This document shows, one piece after another, positions 43,124 to 54,724 of a DNA stretch of 64,000 bases. Under the pieces are notes generated by a model. That model did not search any database, was not told the origin of the DNA, and saw only the letters and a list, made by a program, of their open reading frames with translations. Origin of the DNA: Tilletiopsis washingtonensis (taxonomy: Eukaryota > Basidiomycota > Exobasidiomycetes > Entylomatales); assembly GCF_003144115.1 (NCBI RefSeq), contig NW_020312013.1, positions 310,001 to 374,000 on the forward strand, given 5' to 3'. How positions within the stretch are numbered: position 1 is the stretch's first letter; the number at the start of each line of letters is the position of its first letter. Made by a program: the position numbers and the translations under genes.

Positions 43124-45970
43124 ATGCCCGCGCGCGCACGTCCGCGTGCCCGCAACGCCAGTCCGCCCCGTCAAGTTCCCGCCGCCTCGGCGCAGCCTGC
43201 GTCGCCGCCGCCGCCCGCATCGCCCGCTGCGTCCGCATCGCCGCTCTCGTCGCCCCTGCGCACGCCCGCCACGCTGCCGCTCGCCTTCTCCGCCTCGCCC
43301 TCGCCCGTGCCCTCGCTGCACAGCATCATGCACGACGCCGCCGCCGCCGACGCCGCCGCCGCCGCCGCAGAGGCGCCGGCCGAGCAGCAGCCGGCACTCG
43401 ATGCGCTCGCCGGCCTCGCCGTCGCCGCCGCACCGCAGCAGCAGCCGCCGCACTCGTATGCCTTCAGCGACGAGAGCGACCTCACCGACGAGCCCGACGA
43501 CGACGCCTCGGCCGACGGCGACGACGACGACGACGACGCCTCGGCCGCCGGCACGCAGCAGCCCTGGCCCGCCGCGGCGGCGTCCGAGGGCAGCGTCTCG
43601 GGCAACGAGCTGCTCACCGCCGCTGCCGACGACGACGAGCTCGACGGCGACGACGACGACGAGCTGGGCGAGGTCGACGAGTCGGAGCTAGAGGGCACCG
43701 ACAATGGCGAAGGCTCGGCCAGCGACGACGACGACGACGACGAGGCGTCGCGCGCCGGCTCCGAGGAGCAGGAGGAGCAGGCCGTTGCGAGCCTGGCGGC
43801 GCTAGGCTCGGCCCTCGGCGGCGCCTCTGCTGCCGCCCCAAGCACGGGCAGCAGCTCGGCCGGCTCAGCCACGCGGCAAAGCGCCGCGACGAACGCGGCG
43901 CTCGATGGCCTCGCTGCCCTCGCCTCCCTCGATGCTCCGCCAAATGCCGGCCTCACGACGGCCGCGCAGCGCGCCGTCAATCTGGCGGCGCGCGGCCGGC
44001 GGCGAGGGCGCGGCATTGGCGGTCGCCGCGCTCGCAGTGGCCGCGCGGCCCGCGCTACCGAGGTGCAGTTTGGCAGTGGAGGCGAAGGAGGCGAGGGAGA
44101 CGACGAGGAAGAAGCATCGGAGGAGGAAGAGGAGGAAGAGGAAGAGGGCGCATCGGACGAGGAGGCTTCTGATGCCGAGGCCCTCGACCCAAGCGGCTCG
44201 GGCCTCGCGGCGCAAGTGCCCATCTCCAAGCCCTCGCTGCTGGCGCGCGCGCCTCGCATCACGCTCGATGCCGCCCCCGACGCGGCTGCTGCGGACAGCG
44301 ATGCATTGGCGCCGCCATACAGCACGCCGACGAGTCGCGAGGGCACGCCGGCGCCGCCCTTGCCGGCACATTTGCGTGCCGAGACAGAGGTGGACACGGA
44401 CGCCGATGCGCCGGCTGGCAGGCGCGATGAGGAGCAGCAGGGAGCGGTGACGAGACAGGAGAAGGAGGAGGAAGAGCGAGTCGCGCGGCTGGAGGCTGAG
44501 GCTGGACAGGAAGATGGTGAGTTGCGCTGGAGGCACGCCCATGCGGATAGTCGCCCGAGCTCACGCGTGCTATCGCCTTCTTTGCAGAGGCTGCTACTGA
44601 TGAGGCGGCTCAACGGCGGTCTGAGGCTATGGAGGCCCTGACGCGCATCGAGATTGCCTTTGCCGCGCTGCGTGACCGGCTGTACGTCGAGCGCATGGCA
44701 GAGGTGAACCGGGAGAGCGAGATGATCCTCGATGGTGTGTTGCTGGACGATGCGCCGCTCTGCTTCTCGCGTGGTTGCTCACGCACGCTGCTCTGCAGGC
44801 ACGCACCCGGAGCTCATCCACCTCACCAAGCTCATCGAGGCACGGCGAGAGCGGCGCGTGCGGCTCGGAAGCGCGTGGTTCGAGCACCAGCAGCGCCAGT
44901 ACGAGCGTGTGGGCAAGGCGGAGGAGGCTATGGAGTGGAGTGCCTGGCGCGTGAGTGCGAGAACATGTGCAGCATCTCGGATGAGCGCGGCGAGCTGACG
45001 CCGAAGGTGCCACCTGCAGAACGATGCCGCGTCGCTGCGACGCACGCAGATGGACGACGTCTCGCGCAAGCGGCGACAGCTGGAGCGCGAGAAGCGAGTG
45101 CTAGATGCCCCGCGGCCCGCGCGTCGCTACCAGCTCTTCCAGACGGAGCTGGTGCGCAATCCCGACTGGCGCGCACCCTCGCCGCCCGCCAATGCTGCAG
45201 CTGGCGGCTCGAGCAGACGCAAGCGGAGAGCGGCCGAGGCCGCGCCGGAGGAGCCGGAACGCGAGATTGGAGCGTATGTCGCTTTCCCGGATCTGAGGGG
45301 GCTCGAGGAACAGGAGGCGTGGCTGGACATGGAGCACATGGGCGTGAGTAGCCCGCAGAGCCTTGCTGACGAGGCCCGGACTGACGCGCAAAGCACTGCG
45401 CAGATTCGGCCAGACTTGCGTCTGGGCATGCATGGCTACCGCGGCGAGGAGCTGGCGCCGCCTCCGGGTCTCTACGGCGCCCAAGCAGGCGCCTCGGGCA
45501 TGTACGAAGGCAGTGCGCCGGGCGCCTATCTGCCGCCGGGCTACGACGGACCGCACGCCGGCGAGCTCTACGCCCACGAGTATGCGCAGCTTCGGCAGCA
45601 TGAGCTGCTGATGCAGCAACAGCAGCAGCAGCAACAGCAACATCTGGAGCAGCTGGCACAGCAGCATGCTCGCTATGCAGAGCATCCGGCCTCGTATGGA
45701 GCTGCCGCTATGCCGCCGCAGGGAGAGATGCCGCAGGCGGCATTTGCTGCACCGATGCCGCCGAGCAAAAGCAGTGCAGTCGGCGCCAAGGCACCGAACG
45801 CTGCGCCGCCGAAGGGCGCACGAGTGCCGGCGCCTCCGACCGCTGCGGGCGCCCAAGCACCAGCACGACCTGCAGGAGGCACAGTGAAGAACAAGCCGCC
45901 GCCGCCACCGCCACCTTCGCATGCTGCACCACAGCGTCCAAGTGTGCCGCCGTTGCCTGCTGCGCGATGA
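43124..45970 (+). CDS. Sds3/Dep1-family subunit of an Rpd3L-type histone deacetylase complex
   Basis: Predicted nuclear corepressor subunit. Exons are 43124-44516, 44588-44734, 44799-44950, 45020-45343 and 45404-45970 (860 residues). The first 460 residues are low complexity with long Asp/Glu runs (about 130-330), a GRRRGRGIGGRRARSGR basic patch, and another Glu run. The Sds3-like domain follows (about 465-610): ALTRIEIAFAALRDRLYVER, then ILDGTHPELIHLTKLIEARR and a long helix with QRQYERVGKAEEAMEW. The acidic N-terminus is like yeast Dep1. The tail is Gln-rich (a run near 720) and ends in a Pro run with PPPPPPP. Intron 45344-45403 is 60 nt and in frame, with a good GTGAGT donor and CTGAC, so its retention would add 20 residues. 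Two in-frame ATGs lie upstream; 43124 was chosen because it begins the low-complexity domain after the C/T-rich leader. Confidence 0.82.
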
Positions 45971-46195
45971 AGCCGCCTTTCGCGTCGTCTTTCTGCCCCC
46001 TTCACTCCATCCTCTGGCGCGTCTCATCACTCGACCCTGCATACCACCTGATCTCGCCTACCTGCAATCGACTCTTCACCGCACACGACCGCTCAGAGCG
46101 TGACAGACATGGCGCAGCAAGCATTCTCGCTGGCGAAGGCGCGGAGCTGAACCATGCATTGTAATCGCAGCGCCTCGGCCCCGCTCGTGGTGCAG

Positions 46196-48593
46196 CTACT
46201 GAGGCTTGGGAGCGTTTCGGCGCGGCGTGACGGTGATGTTGATGGGGTCCTTGACGAGCACGAAGCAGTCCTGAGGTTGGACACGAGCGTCAGCAGCAGT
46301 CGCCTAACTCATGCAAGCCGCCGTGGGGGCGCGCCGGGGGGAAGGGGGGAGGTGGGCGGTACACACCTTGATCGACGCCTCGAAGCGTTCCGGGCTGAAG
46401 CCGGGCGCAAGCTGCGCATCGAAGCTCTGCGCGAAACGGGCGATCATGGCGCGCATCTCCATGCTGCGTCGTGTGAACAGAGGTCAGCAAAGAGCGCGTG
46501 CGTGTCGCGCCCTCGACTGTCGAGCTCAGTTACGCACAAGGCGAGATTCTTGCCGATGCAGCCCGTGGGACCATAGCCTGTGCGTCAAGCGTCACATCAG
46601 CAGTGAGCAGCGCATCGGAGGGCAACAGAGACGACGCACCAAAGGCGGAGAAGGCACGCTGGTTGAACACTTCGCCAGCGGCAGGCTTGCTCAGCCAACG
46701 ATCGGGCTTGAATGCATGCGGGTCGGTGAAGTTGCGTGCGTCGCGGCTGCGAGGGTGGGTTGGGGGAAAAGAAGCAGGCGCTGTGTGAGCGCAAGCAACA
46801 AGGCGTGGCTGTAGAGGCTGGAGCACGCACTGCATGGTGTATGTCGCCGTCGAGACGACGGTGTTGCCCGGGATGTGCGTGCCGTCGGGCAGAAGCAGAC
46901 CTTCGGGAGGTGTGTTGCGCTGCAGTCCGCTCGCAACGGGCGGCCAGAGGCGCAGCGTCTCGTCTGTGCAGAAGGTGCGAAAGGTCTGTCAGCGAGGCTT
47001 GTCTCCCTGCCGAGAGGTGATGCGTGACCCCGGACGCACTGATGACGGCATTGAGATACGGCAACTTGCCGAGCCGCGTAAAGTCGGTCGCGTTCTCGAT
47101 GCCAAACTCCTCGTCCACCTCGGCCTGCAGGCGAGCGTAGGCGCCCGAGTTGCGCAGCAGCTCGTCTGGCGCGAAACGGACGCGTCAGCGCGACTGGATG
47201 AGTTGGCACATCGGCACACAGACGACAACGCACAGATCGTAATGGCCATCGTGTTGCTGCTCGTGTCGCTGCCGGCGACGATCAGCAGGCCTGTCGGATG
47301 AAGTCAGCATTCGTGCCATGTATGCACACTCGCGGCAAAGAAACCCACCAGCATCAGCGTTGAGTTCGGGCATCGTCTGCGTTGCACCCTGGTTCTTTGC
47401 CTCTCCCAGCAGCCACGAAAAGACATCGTGCTCGACGACGCCCGTCTTTCCCTCGCGCACGCGCTGCTCCAGTGTCTCGCGGATCCACGCCTCGAAGAGC
47501 ACGATGGGATTGGGCAGGTACTTGAACATCGCCATCAGCCAGGCCACGTTGCCCGACGCCATGATGAGCTTGACGCCCTGCTCCAGCAGCACGATGGGCT
47601 TGGCCGTCGTGGCGGACTTGACCATGTCGAAGCCGCGACCGAAGCCGACCTGTGCGAGAGGTGTGAGATGCTGGCATCTGCTGAAGGGCCATTGAGAAGC
47701 GACGCACCTCGCCCATGACATCAAAGCCGAACCATGACATCCTGCAAGAGAGCATGAGCATGGGCGCCGGCTGCCTCTCTTGAGGCCGATCCATCAAGCT
47801 CACCATTGACCAACGTCGACGGGACCCTTGGCGCCATACGCGCCGACCTGCTCAATGACAAGCTCGACATTGGAGATGACATTCTCCTCGTAGCCCTTGA
47901 GCGCCTTGAGCGAGAATGCCGCGTCCCAGACCTTGCGGCGCGCGGCGTGGTCCGTCATGGTGGGCGTAGACTGCAGATTGTACGAGCTCGTCTGGAGCAC
48001 CGGCAATCACGTTTCAGCAGAAAGAAGCATGGTGGATGTAGGGACGGAGGGCTCACCCGTGTGCTCTCGACCGTGAAGGCATACCACGGTCCGCGAGTGC
48101 AGCGAGCGCTGGCGCCCGTCGCGCCGTAGATGGCCGGCAGTGCCGCGGGGTCCGCGACGCTCAGTTCGCGCGGGCCGATGCGAATGACGGAGCCGTACTG
48201 TTCGTGCCAGCGTGTGACGCGGTAGGGACGCTGTCCCGCCAGATCCATGGGGATGCTGACGAACTTGGAGAGGGCGAAGCGCCTGGGCCCGGGAAAGCGA
48301 CGCAGCCGATGGAAGAAGGTGCGGTAGATGGCCATGGAGGCGAAGATGGTGGCCACCCACACGCCCGCCATGCGCGCCACGACGGCCGCGGCGGTGCCCA
48401 GGGGCAGCGCGTACTGCGTGTGCAGCGCATACACGGCCGCGGCGGCGGCGAACAGGAAGAGATGCACGAACGGCGGCGCGCGCGGCTCGCGCAGCTGCAC
48501 GGCGAGGTGCGAGAGCAGGGCGAGGGCCGCACTGAGCACGTAGAGGCCCGTGTGGCCGTGTGAGAGGTCGAGCTTGAGGAGTGGGGCCGACAT
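46196..48593 (-). CDS. cytochrome P450 monooxygenase
   Basis: Membrane-anchored haem-thiolate monooxygenase. Eleven exons in minus order: 48593-48057, 47991-47804, 47741-47708, 47649-47349, 47290-47234, 47165-47040, 46963-46831, 46746-46640, 46577-46538, 46463-46367 and 46270-46196 (564 residues). The N-terminus has about three hydrophobic segments (residues 15-105) before the Pro-rich hinge RRFPGPRRF. The I-helix shows AGSDTSS (359-365), the K-helix ExxR is ETLR (416-419), and the PERF-like region is DPHAFKPDRW. The haem loop FGYGPTGCIG has the ligand Cys501 and runs into KNLAFMEMR across a splice junction. All canonical residues are present, so it should be active. The substrate cannot be told from sequence. 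The triple N-terminal membrane region is seen in several basidiomycete P450 families. It sits 290 bp downstream of the polymerase gene on the same strand. Confidence 0.93.
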
Positions 48594-48883
48594 GATTGAC
48601 GTGATGGAGGGAAAGGAGGGAGGGGCAGGCACTCTTTGCCGGCTGCCACACGCTACGCCCGGCTCGCGCTCCGCCGCCCGGCTGCCGCGCTGCCGGCCTG
48701 TCACTCCGGCCTGCGCGGGCCCGTGCGTCGGCTTGGCCTTGCCGGGGACATCACGTGCATCCTGCCTCCCGCTGAGGCCGCCCGACACTGGCACAGAGAA
48801 TGACATGCATTGGGGGTGGGTATCGCATGAGCTTGAGGGGCGTGGGCGAGGCGATGCTGGCGTAGTGCTCGGCGATGCAGGCG

Positions 48884-51800
48884 CTACGCATCGCAGTTGC
48901 GCAGGTGCGGCGGCATGTACGGCACGCCGAGCAGCTCGAAGCTGGGGGGCGAAGAGGACGAAGCGAGAGAGAGAGAAAGAGGGAGGGAGAGGGAGAGAGC
49001 ATCGTCAATTGTGTGTCTCGTGCAGGCGAACAAAGAGAGCTACGCAACGCACATGTCTTGCTCCTGCGGCGTGTCCAGCGTCACGCCTGGCTGCTCGAGG
49101 CGCACGAGGCCCGTCGAGTGGAACTGGGCGGCGGCGGGTGCTGCTGCATCAGCAAAGCAGCCGCATATGAGGCTTCTCTCCCGGACGAGGCGAAGCGCGA
49201 GGCTGGCCGTACCTTGTAGCCCTGCTGGCGAGCCTGGCGTCGAATGTCCTTCTCAAACTGCTTGCCTGCGTGTTGCGCCTCCACACGTCAGTCTTGCACC
49301 TCATGTTCGCAGCAGCGACAACTGGAGCGCCAACGCACTTCCCGTCCAGCCTAATGCGCATCACGTAGCCGTTTCAGCAAAGGGCATCGTACGTCTTCGT
49401 GAAGGTGCGGCCCGAACTCACCAAGCACAGTGGCGCCATACACTTCTGCACGCGTGAGGATGATGTCGACGCGTCGATAGCGCGGACGCTTCGTGGCGTC
49501 GGCCCCGGCGCCAGGTAGAGAGGGAGGCAGGACGACAATCTCTGCAATGTCGCAGTGCGGCACTATCGCTTCGCCGCTGCATGGAACTTGTATCAGCGTG
49601 GCGCAGCAAGAAGAGGGCAGGGAGGGCGTTGAGAGGAGGAGGAGGACGACTGACTAGTACTCCGAAGGCTGCGCCACACTGACGATGTGCGTCATGACGG
49701 CTGTCTCTACGTCAGCCGAGCCCCTACCACACGCCAGTGCAGGACAGAAGCTCACCTTTCTTCTTCAGCGCCTCCAGCACCTGATGCAGCAGCCTCGTCT
49801 GATGCTTCAAGCTCTTGAGGTCCCCCACGGGCGCCTTTTCGGGATCAGGAGCAAGCACCACATCCACATCTCCACTCGTTGCCTTTCCGCGACGATAGCC
49901 GCCGCAAATCGTATACTTCATGCCCGGATGAATCTTCTCGAATTCGTCGTGAATCTGCAGCGGCGGCGAGGGAGAGAGAGGGAGGGCTCATCAGCGCACA
50001 GCGGCCAGCACGAGTGCGGCGCAGGGGGCCTCACCAGCTCAGCGATGAACTCGCACTCCCTGCGCGGAATGCGATGCAGCAAGTCAGGCAGGATGCGCAG
50101 GCATTCTTCGCGGCCCAGGCGATCCGAATAGCTGCCGCCCAACGAGCAAAGATCCTGGAGCGAGCGTGCGCCCTGTTGATAGGCCTTGCGTGCTCCTGCT
50201 GGTCCGACGCCATAGACTGCCCCCCCACCATCGCAATGCGTCAGCTTAGGCCCGCTGCGAGTGCCTGCAACCGTTTGGAGGGAGAAGGGGGGGAGAGGGG
50301 GGGGGGGAGACTCACAGTCGAGAAACGACTTCATGATCGCGTGACTCTGATCTCCACGGATGGCTCGTGCTTCAGCGACGTATCCCAGCTCGTAGAACTG
50401 CAGCACCGCCTTGTAGATTTTGGCTCCTACGCCTGCGATCTCCTTTGCCTTCTTCGGATCCTTGGCGAGTGGATGTGGATATGCCTTGATTGCCGAGATT
50501 GCGCTGCCCGTCAGGGGCGATGAGCATCAAGCCACGCAGAGGCAGACTGAGGGCAGAGGGTGGCAAGGAGGGAAAAACGTACCGACCATAGGCGGCACTA
50601 TTGTGTTGATCGCGCGCTCCGTTCTTCTCGAACAGGACTCGCGAGACACGAATGACCTCGAGTTCGTCGACGAGTGGCTGGTTGAACATGCTCCGGATCG
50701 GCGTCGGTCGGAAACAGGCGTTTGCGCTGTTCTGCCATGCCGGCACGGCGCCTTCGTACGCGACGACGTGGGGAGGCGGAGTCGGCGAGGCCGAGGCTCG
50801 ACGAGAAGGAGAGGCGTCGACGTCGAGGGCTCTGCCTTTGCCCTTGTCGATGCCACGAGGCACCATGACGGGCAGCGTGCCTTCCTCATGACTTCCATAC
50901 CCTCCTTCCTCCTCCTCTGCACTTGCGTAGCCTCCTCGCAGCGCAGCATACGCCTCGTCCTGCTCCTGCTCCTCTTCCGTGCCCGACTCTTCGAGACGCA
51001 GAATCTTCTCCGGATGTCGTCGCGGAGAGGCAGGCTCGTTGCTGGCTGCGCGCTTCAACGCCGACGCCGACGCCGAAGCCGACGCCGACGCCGACGCGGC
51101 AGGAGCGGTGAGGCGAGGGTAGATCTGATATGCCTCATGCGGCACTTGGATGCCTGCTTCTAGACAGGCAGTGAGCCAGCTGTGATGCAGCACTGGCACG
51201 CCTCGACTCTGGGGGCGCACAGGACAACGTCGAGTCAGCAAGCAGTACAAGTGACAGGGAATGGTCGAGAGTGCAGGGGCTTGCGAGGAAAAGCAGGGGG
51301 GGGAGAAAAGCAAAGAGAAACAACGCACCTCTGCTTCGTCGCCCAGCGCCCGTTCGGCACGCTTGGGCGCGCGGATCTCACTCAGCACGACGGTGGCGTA
51401 GTCGAGGCTGACTGCAACAGAGGCAGTGTGTGACGAACGCACAACTCGGTCAGCTGCAGCACAGCTCGGGCATGGGCGCGGCGCAATGAAGGGGGCGCGG
51501 CATACAGTCATTTGCTTCTCGCGCAGCCCAGTATGCACTCCTTACTCATCGCGGCTCTGCCACCCCCCTTGTCCTTGCCTCTCGCGCAGCCCAGTATGCC
51601 ACTCCTCCTCCTCGGCAGCTCTGCCCACCTCCTCGCCCTTGCCAAATCAACTGACCATTGAGCGCGCCCAAGTGCGCCACGAGCTGGCGCAGCGCATCGA
51701 TGTGCGCCTGGCCTAGCTTGTCGGGCAGCACATGGACGCGCGTCGAGGGCGCCAGGATACGCTTACTCGGCGAGCCCGCGGGCGCAGAGAGGGCGTCGGG

Positions 51801-51989
51801 CGTGCGTGCGCGCACGAGGGCGTGGAGCGTGCGCGGCGCGCTGGCGCCGCTGCCGGCGCGAGATGGAGCAGGTGCGGCGGAGCCGAGAGGCGAGGAAGGC
51901 GCCGTTTGCGAGGAAGTGGCACTCGTGGCGGAGACGAGACGTGCGCGACCGGGCGAGCGCAGAGGCACGCCGAGACGCGTGGAGGACAT
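48884..51989 (-). CDS. family X DNA polymerase with N-terminal BRCT domain (Pol lambda/Pol4 type)
   Basis: Gap-filling polymerase for base-excision repair and end joining. Twelve exons in minus order: 51989-51656, 51411-51329, 51208-50583, 50503-50316, 50216-50035, 49954-49756, 49700-49655, 49576-49422, 49350-49339, 49265-49213, 49123-49053 and 48941-48884 (668 residues). A BRCT domain (about 85-185) includes SLDYATVVLSEIR and PVLHHSWLTACLEAG. A Ser/Ala-Ser repeat and acidic linker follow. The 8-kDa/fingers region has AYPHPLAKDPKKAKEIAGVG and the helix-hairpin-helix motif FYGVGPAGARKAY. The palm has GGYRRGK then SGDVDVVL with catalytic Asp500 and Asp502, and RRVDII with Asp590. The thumb motif WTGSKQF is completed only by a 12-nt exon (49339-49350). 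The end, DIFELLGVPYMPPHLRN, is typical of the family. Donors at exons 1 and 7 are GTCAGT. Confidence 0.93.
51512..51644 (-). repeat. 63-bp imperfect tandem duplication inside a polymerase intron
   Basis: Unit 1 (51512-51574) and unit 2 (from 51575) share TTGC[T/C]TCTCGCGCAGCCCAGTATG and then diverge through small substitutions and indels. It lies in intron 1 of the family X polymerase gene (51412-51655), which at 244 nt is long for this window. The duplication explains part of that length. Confidence 0.75.
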
Positions 51990-52470
51990 CGATGGCGCTC
52001 GGTGGGGGGGGTGGTGTGAGGAGGTGAGGGTCGGGCAGGATGTCGAGGGAGAGGGGTGAGAGAGCGGCACAAAGTGGAGGCCGCGCCGCGCCATGCAGGG
52101 GCGCAGACAGCTGTTCCCACGCTCCGCTCTCGCCGCACCGCCGCCGTCGACGCCGCCTACAGCACCAGCTAGGCAGAAGGCAGCTCTCGCGCCAAGCTGT
52201 GCATCTGCGCCGCAGCTGCCGCGAGACAGGCGCCGCATGCCGTGCACGTGCGAGGCAGCCGCACGCTTGCTGCATCCGCCGTGCCCCTTCGACGCCCTCG
52301 CCATCTCGAGCTGGCTTTGTGGCGGAGGCAGCGGCGGCTGCTCCCACGCGCCCCGTGCTCAAGTGACGCGCCCAGCCGGGCCGGCGGCTCGCTGGCGCTT
52401 CAAGGCGCACCCCGGCGCGACGCGTTGTTCTTCCTCCTCTCCCACCCCTCCCTCCCGCTTCGGCGCAGCC
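51990..52470. other. divergent promoter region
   Basis: This 481-bp spacer separates the divergent starts of the polymerase (51989, minus) and the SGNH-like gene (52471, plus). No gene is seen. It contains CTCC-rich stretches near the plus-strand start, and GAGG/GGGTGAG runs that are C/T-rich on the minus strand near the other start. Confidence 0.6.
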
Positions 52471-54482
52471 ATGCCCTCCAACGCCTCCTACCGTCCGCTC
52501 ACCAAGAAGCCCAGCGGCGGGGCTGGCAGTCCCCTGGCCGCGCCGCTCGTGCTGCAGGCCAACACGGCGCTGACGGCCTTCAGTGCCCTCTTCCTCTTTC
52601 TCTGCCTCGTCGCCTCGCTGGCCCCCACGGCGCCCTCGGCCTCGGCACGCGGCGGCGGGCCGCGGCGCGCGGGCGTGCGTGCGCCCGCATGCAACCCTTT
52701 TGCGCTGCCGGGCTACGTGGCGCGCCTGGCGCCGACGAACGCGGCGCCCGCCGGGCTGGGCACGTGGCGCACCTTTGACCCCGCCTGCGCCGCCAGTCCG
52801 CTGCTGGCCGCGCTGCTGAGCAGCCGGCCGTCGACGGCGCCGCACCACCTGCACACGCCGCTGCCGGCGTCGCTCGCCATGCTGCGCAACGCCACCGCGC
52901 TCCTCGTCGGCGACCGCACCGACCACGCGCTCCTCACGCACGTGTGCGACATTGCGGGAGAGAAGGTCGAGGCCGTCGATGCGGCGCATCCGTGGGGCGC
53001 GCCGCTGCAGACGGTGCCCAGGGCGCATCGCTGGCCCAACAACGATGCCGCGGCGCTCAAGGCGGGACAGACGGCCGATGAGCGGGAACTGCTCGACACG
53101 GGCAAGAGGGCACTGGCGCATTACTGCTGTGAGTGCTGCGTGCCCCGAGCGAGAGAGAGAGAGAATGCAAAGTGCTGCAGAGAGCGACATGTGCTGATGT
53201 GCGTTGATGGTGCAGATCTCTCCGACTATGAGTGAGTATTTTGTCTGCGAGGCGAGACGAGGAGGAAGCAGCAGGCGCAACAGGGATTGGGCAAAGAACC
53301 CCTCCCCCACCCTTGCTCATGAGGGAGTGACGTCGCAGGCGAGGCAGGGGGGGCAGCTGCGCTGCACGTATGAGGGATGATGAGCGGGCGCGCGTGATGG
53401 AGTGGGAGTGCAGGGGGGGGGGGGAGGGGGAGGGGGCACGGAAGGGGGGCAGGAACAGGAGGAGCATGCTGCTCCTTTCGAGCTCGACGGGCACGGAAGA
53501 GGGAGCAAGGAAGGCCACCTGTCCAGCAGGGTGTTCTGACCCTCTCCTCCCCCCCCCTCAAGCTTCCTCCTCACTTCAGTCTACCACTACGGCACCGACA
53601 CTGCCTCGCGCTGGCGTTCTCTGCCCTCCTTCGTCGCTCCCTCCCTCTTCGAAGACCGCGTCTCCGATCTCTTCGTGCCCTACATCAGCGCCATGTCATC
53701 TTCCTTGCCTCAGCATCGCTCTCCCACGCTGCCTCCCGCGCGCAGCCGCCTTGATCTCGTCATCTTCTCCTCGGGCTTCTGGGACCTGGCGGCCTGGGCA
53801 CGCGAGGACATCAAGGCGGGCAGCAGCGCCACGTCGGATCTGAGCGAGAGTCGCCTGCTGGAATGGCGCGCGCGAAGCGTGGATATGGTGGCGGCCCTGG
53901 CAAAGGCTTGGCCAAAGACGAGCTTGGCGTGGCGAAGCAGCCAGATTCCAAGCAGCACCGAACCGGCAACGGTCGAGTGGTGGACGGGAGAGCTGGGCGA
54001 GGGAGAGCAGGTAGGTTCTTGCCCCCCTCCCCCTCCTTACCCCCTGCCCGCGCGACTTGTCGAGCCCTCATCCTCCCCCTCATCTGACTCCTTTTGTCTT
54101 TCCCCCTTCTCCCTCTCGCGCAGCCAAAGAATCATCCTCTCTTCTCTCTCAATCGTCTCTCGGCACTCACGAACGCCCGCCGCTCCGTCCTTGAGCCGCA
54201 CGGCGACGACGTGGCGAAAGGGCTGCGTGATCGTGCCGCACGCTTCCCTCGGAGAGTGAGAGACATGCCTTGGGGTGGAGAGAAGTTGCTCGGTAAGTTC
54301 CCTTCCCCACCCCCCCCCCGCCTCTGTGCAAGAGAGACAGAGAGAAGAAAGCCTGAGCTGACGCGGAGTGCGTGGCAGGACAAGGTCAACTGGATCCAGT
54401 CTCGCCGTCTATCGACGCGGGAGGAAGCATCTTCACAGAGATGCTGCTGCATCAACTGGCAGTCGCTGCGTCGGGCTACTAA
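52471..54482 (+). CDS. SGNH/PC-esterase-like type II membrane protein, catalytic Ser apparently replaced
   Basis: Family call is tentative. Exons are 52471-53128, 53216-53231 (16 nt), 53563-54010, 54124-54292 and 54379-54482 (464 residues). A short cytosolic tail precedes one membrane segment (about 30-52: ALTAFSALFLFLCLVASLA), so the bulk should face the Golgi lumen or outside. The layout follows fungal SGNH/PC-esterase proteins. A block I-like LLVGDRTDHALL stands where GDSxxR is expected; YDFLLTSVYHYGTD follows, then DLVIFSSGFWDLAAWARED. The end is LDPVSPSIDAGG with FTEMLLHQL, where an Asp-x-x-His pair is usual. Here the nucleophile position is Arg and the His position is Ser. If the family call is right, the protein may be a non-catalytic relative. 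The 16-nt exon encodes the YLSDY piece. Intron 2 is 331 nt with a long G-run. Confidence 0.65.
53413..53449 (+). other. G-quadruplex-type motif in intron 2 of the SGNH-like gene
   Basis: Four G-runs of 12, 5, 5 and 6 bases, separated by A, A and a 7-base loop, lie on the transcribed sense strand within intron 53232-53562. Other introns here use C/T-rich tracts, so a G-run on the sense strand is unusual. RNA folding into a quadruplex is inferred from the pattern. Confidence 0.6.
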
Positions 54483-54724
54483 GCCAGACAAGCGAAGCAA
54501 CGAACTGAGAAAAAGAGTGGAGAGGGACACGCCATCTGCAATGCCTACCTTATGACCTTTCGCACTGCTTGCCCGCCTCAACTGCACCGCACGACTCCAG
54601 GCTGCACTCTCGCAGTGAGGGCTGCAAGTAAGATGATGCTAGAGCATTCGATTATGCAGGTGGGATGGAGGGCTGTTACAAGTACATGGACGCGTGAGGC
54701 TCGTGTATGATTTCGCCGCTGCGT

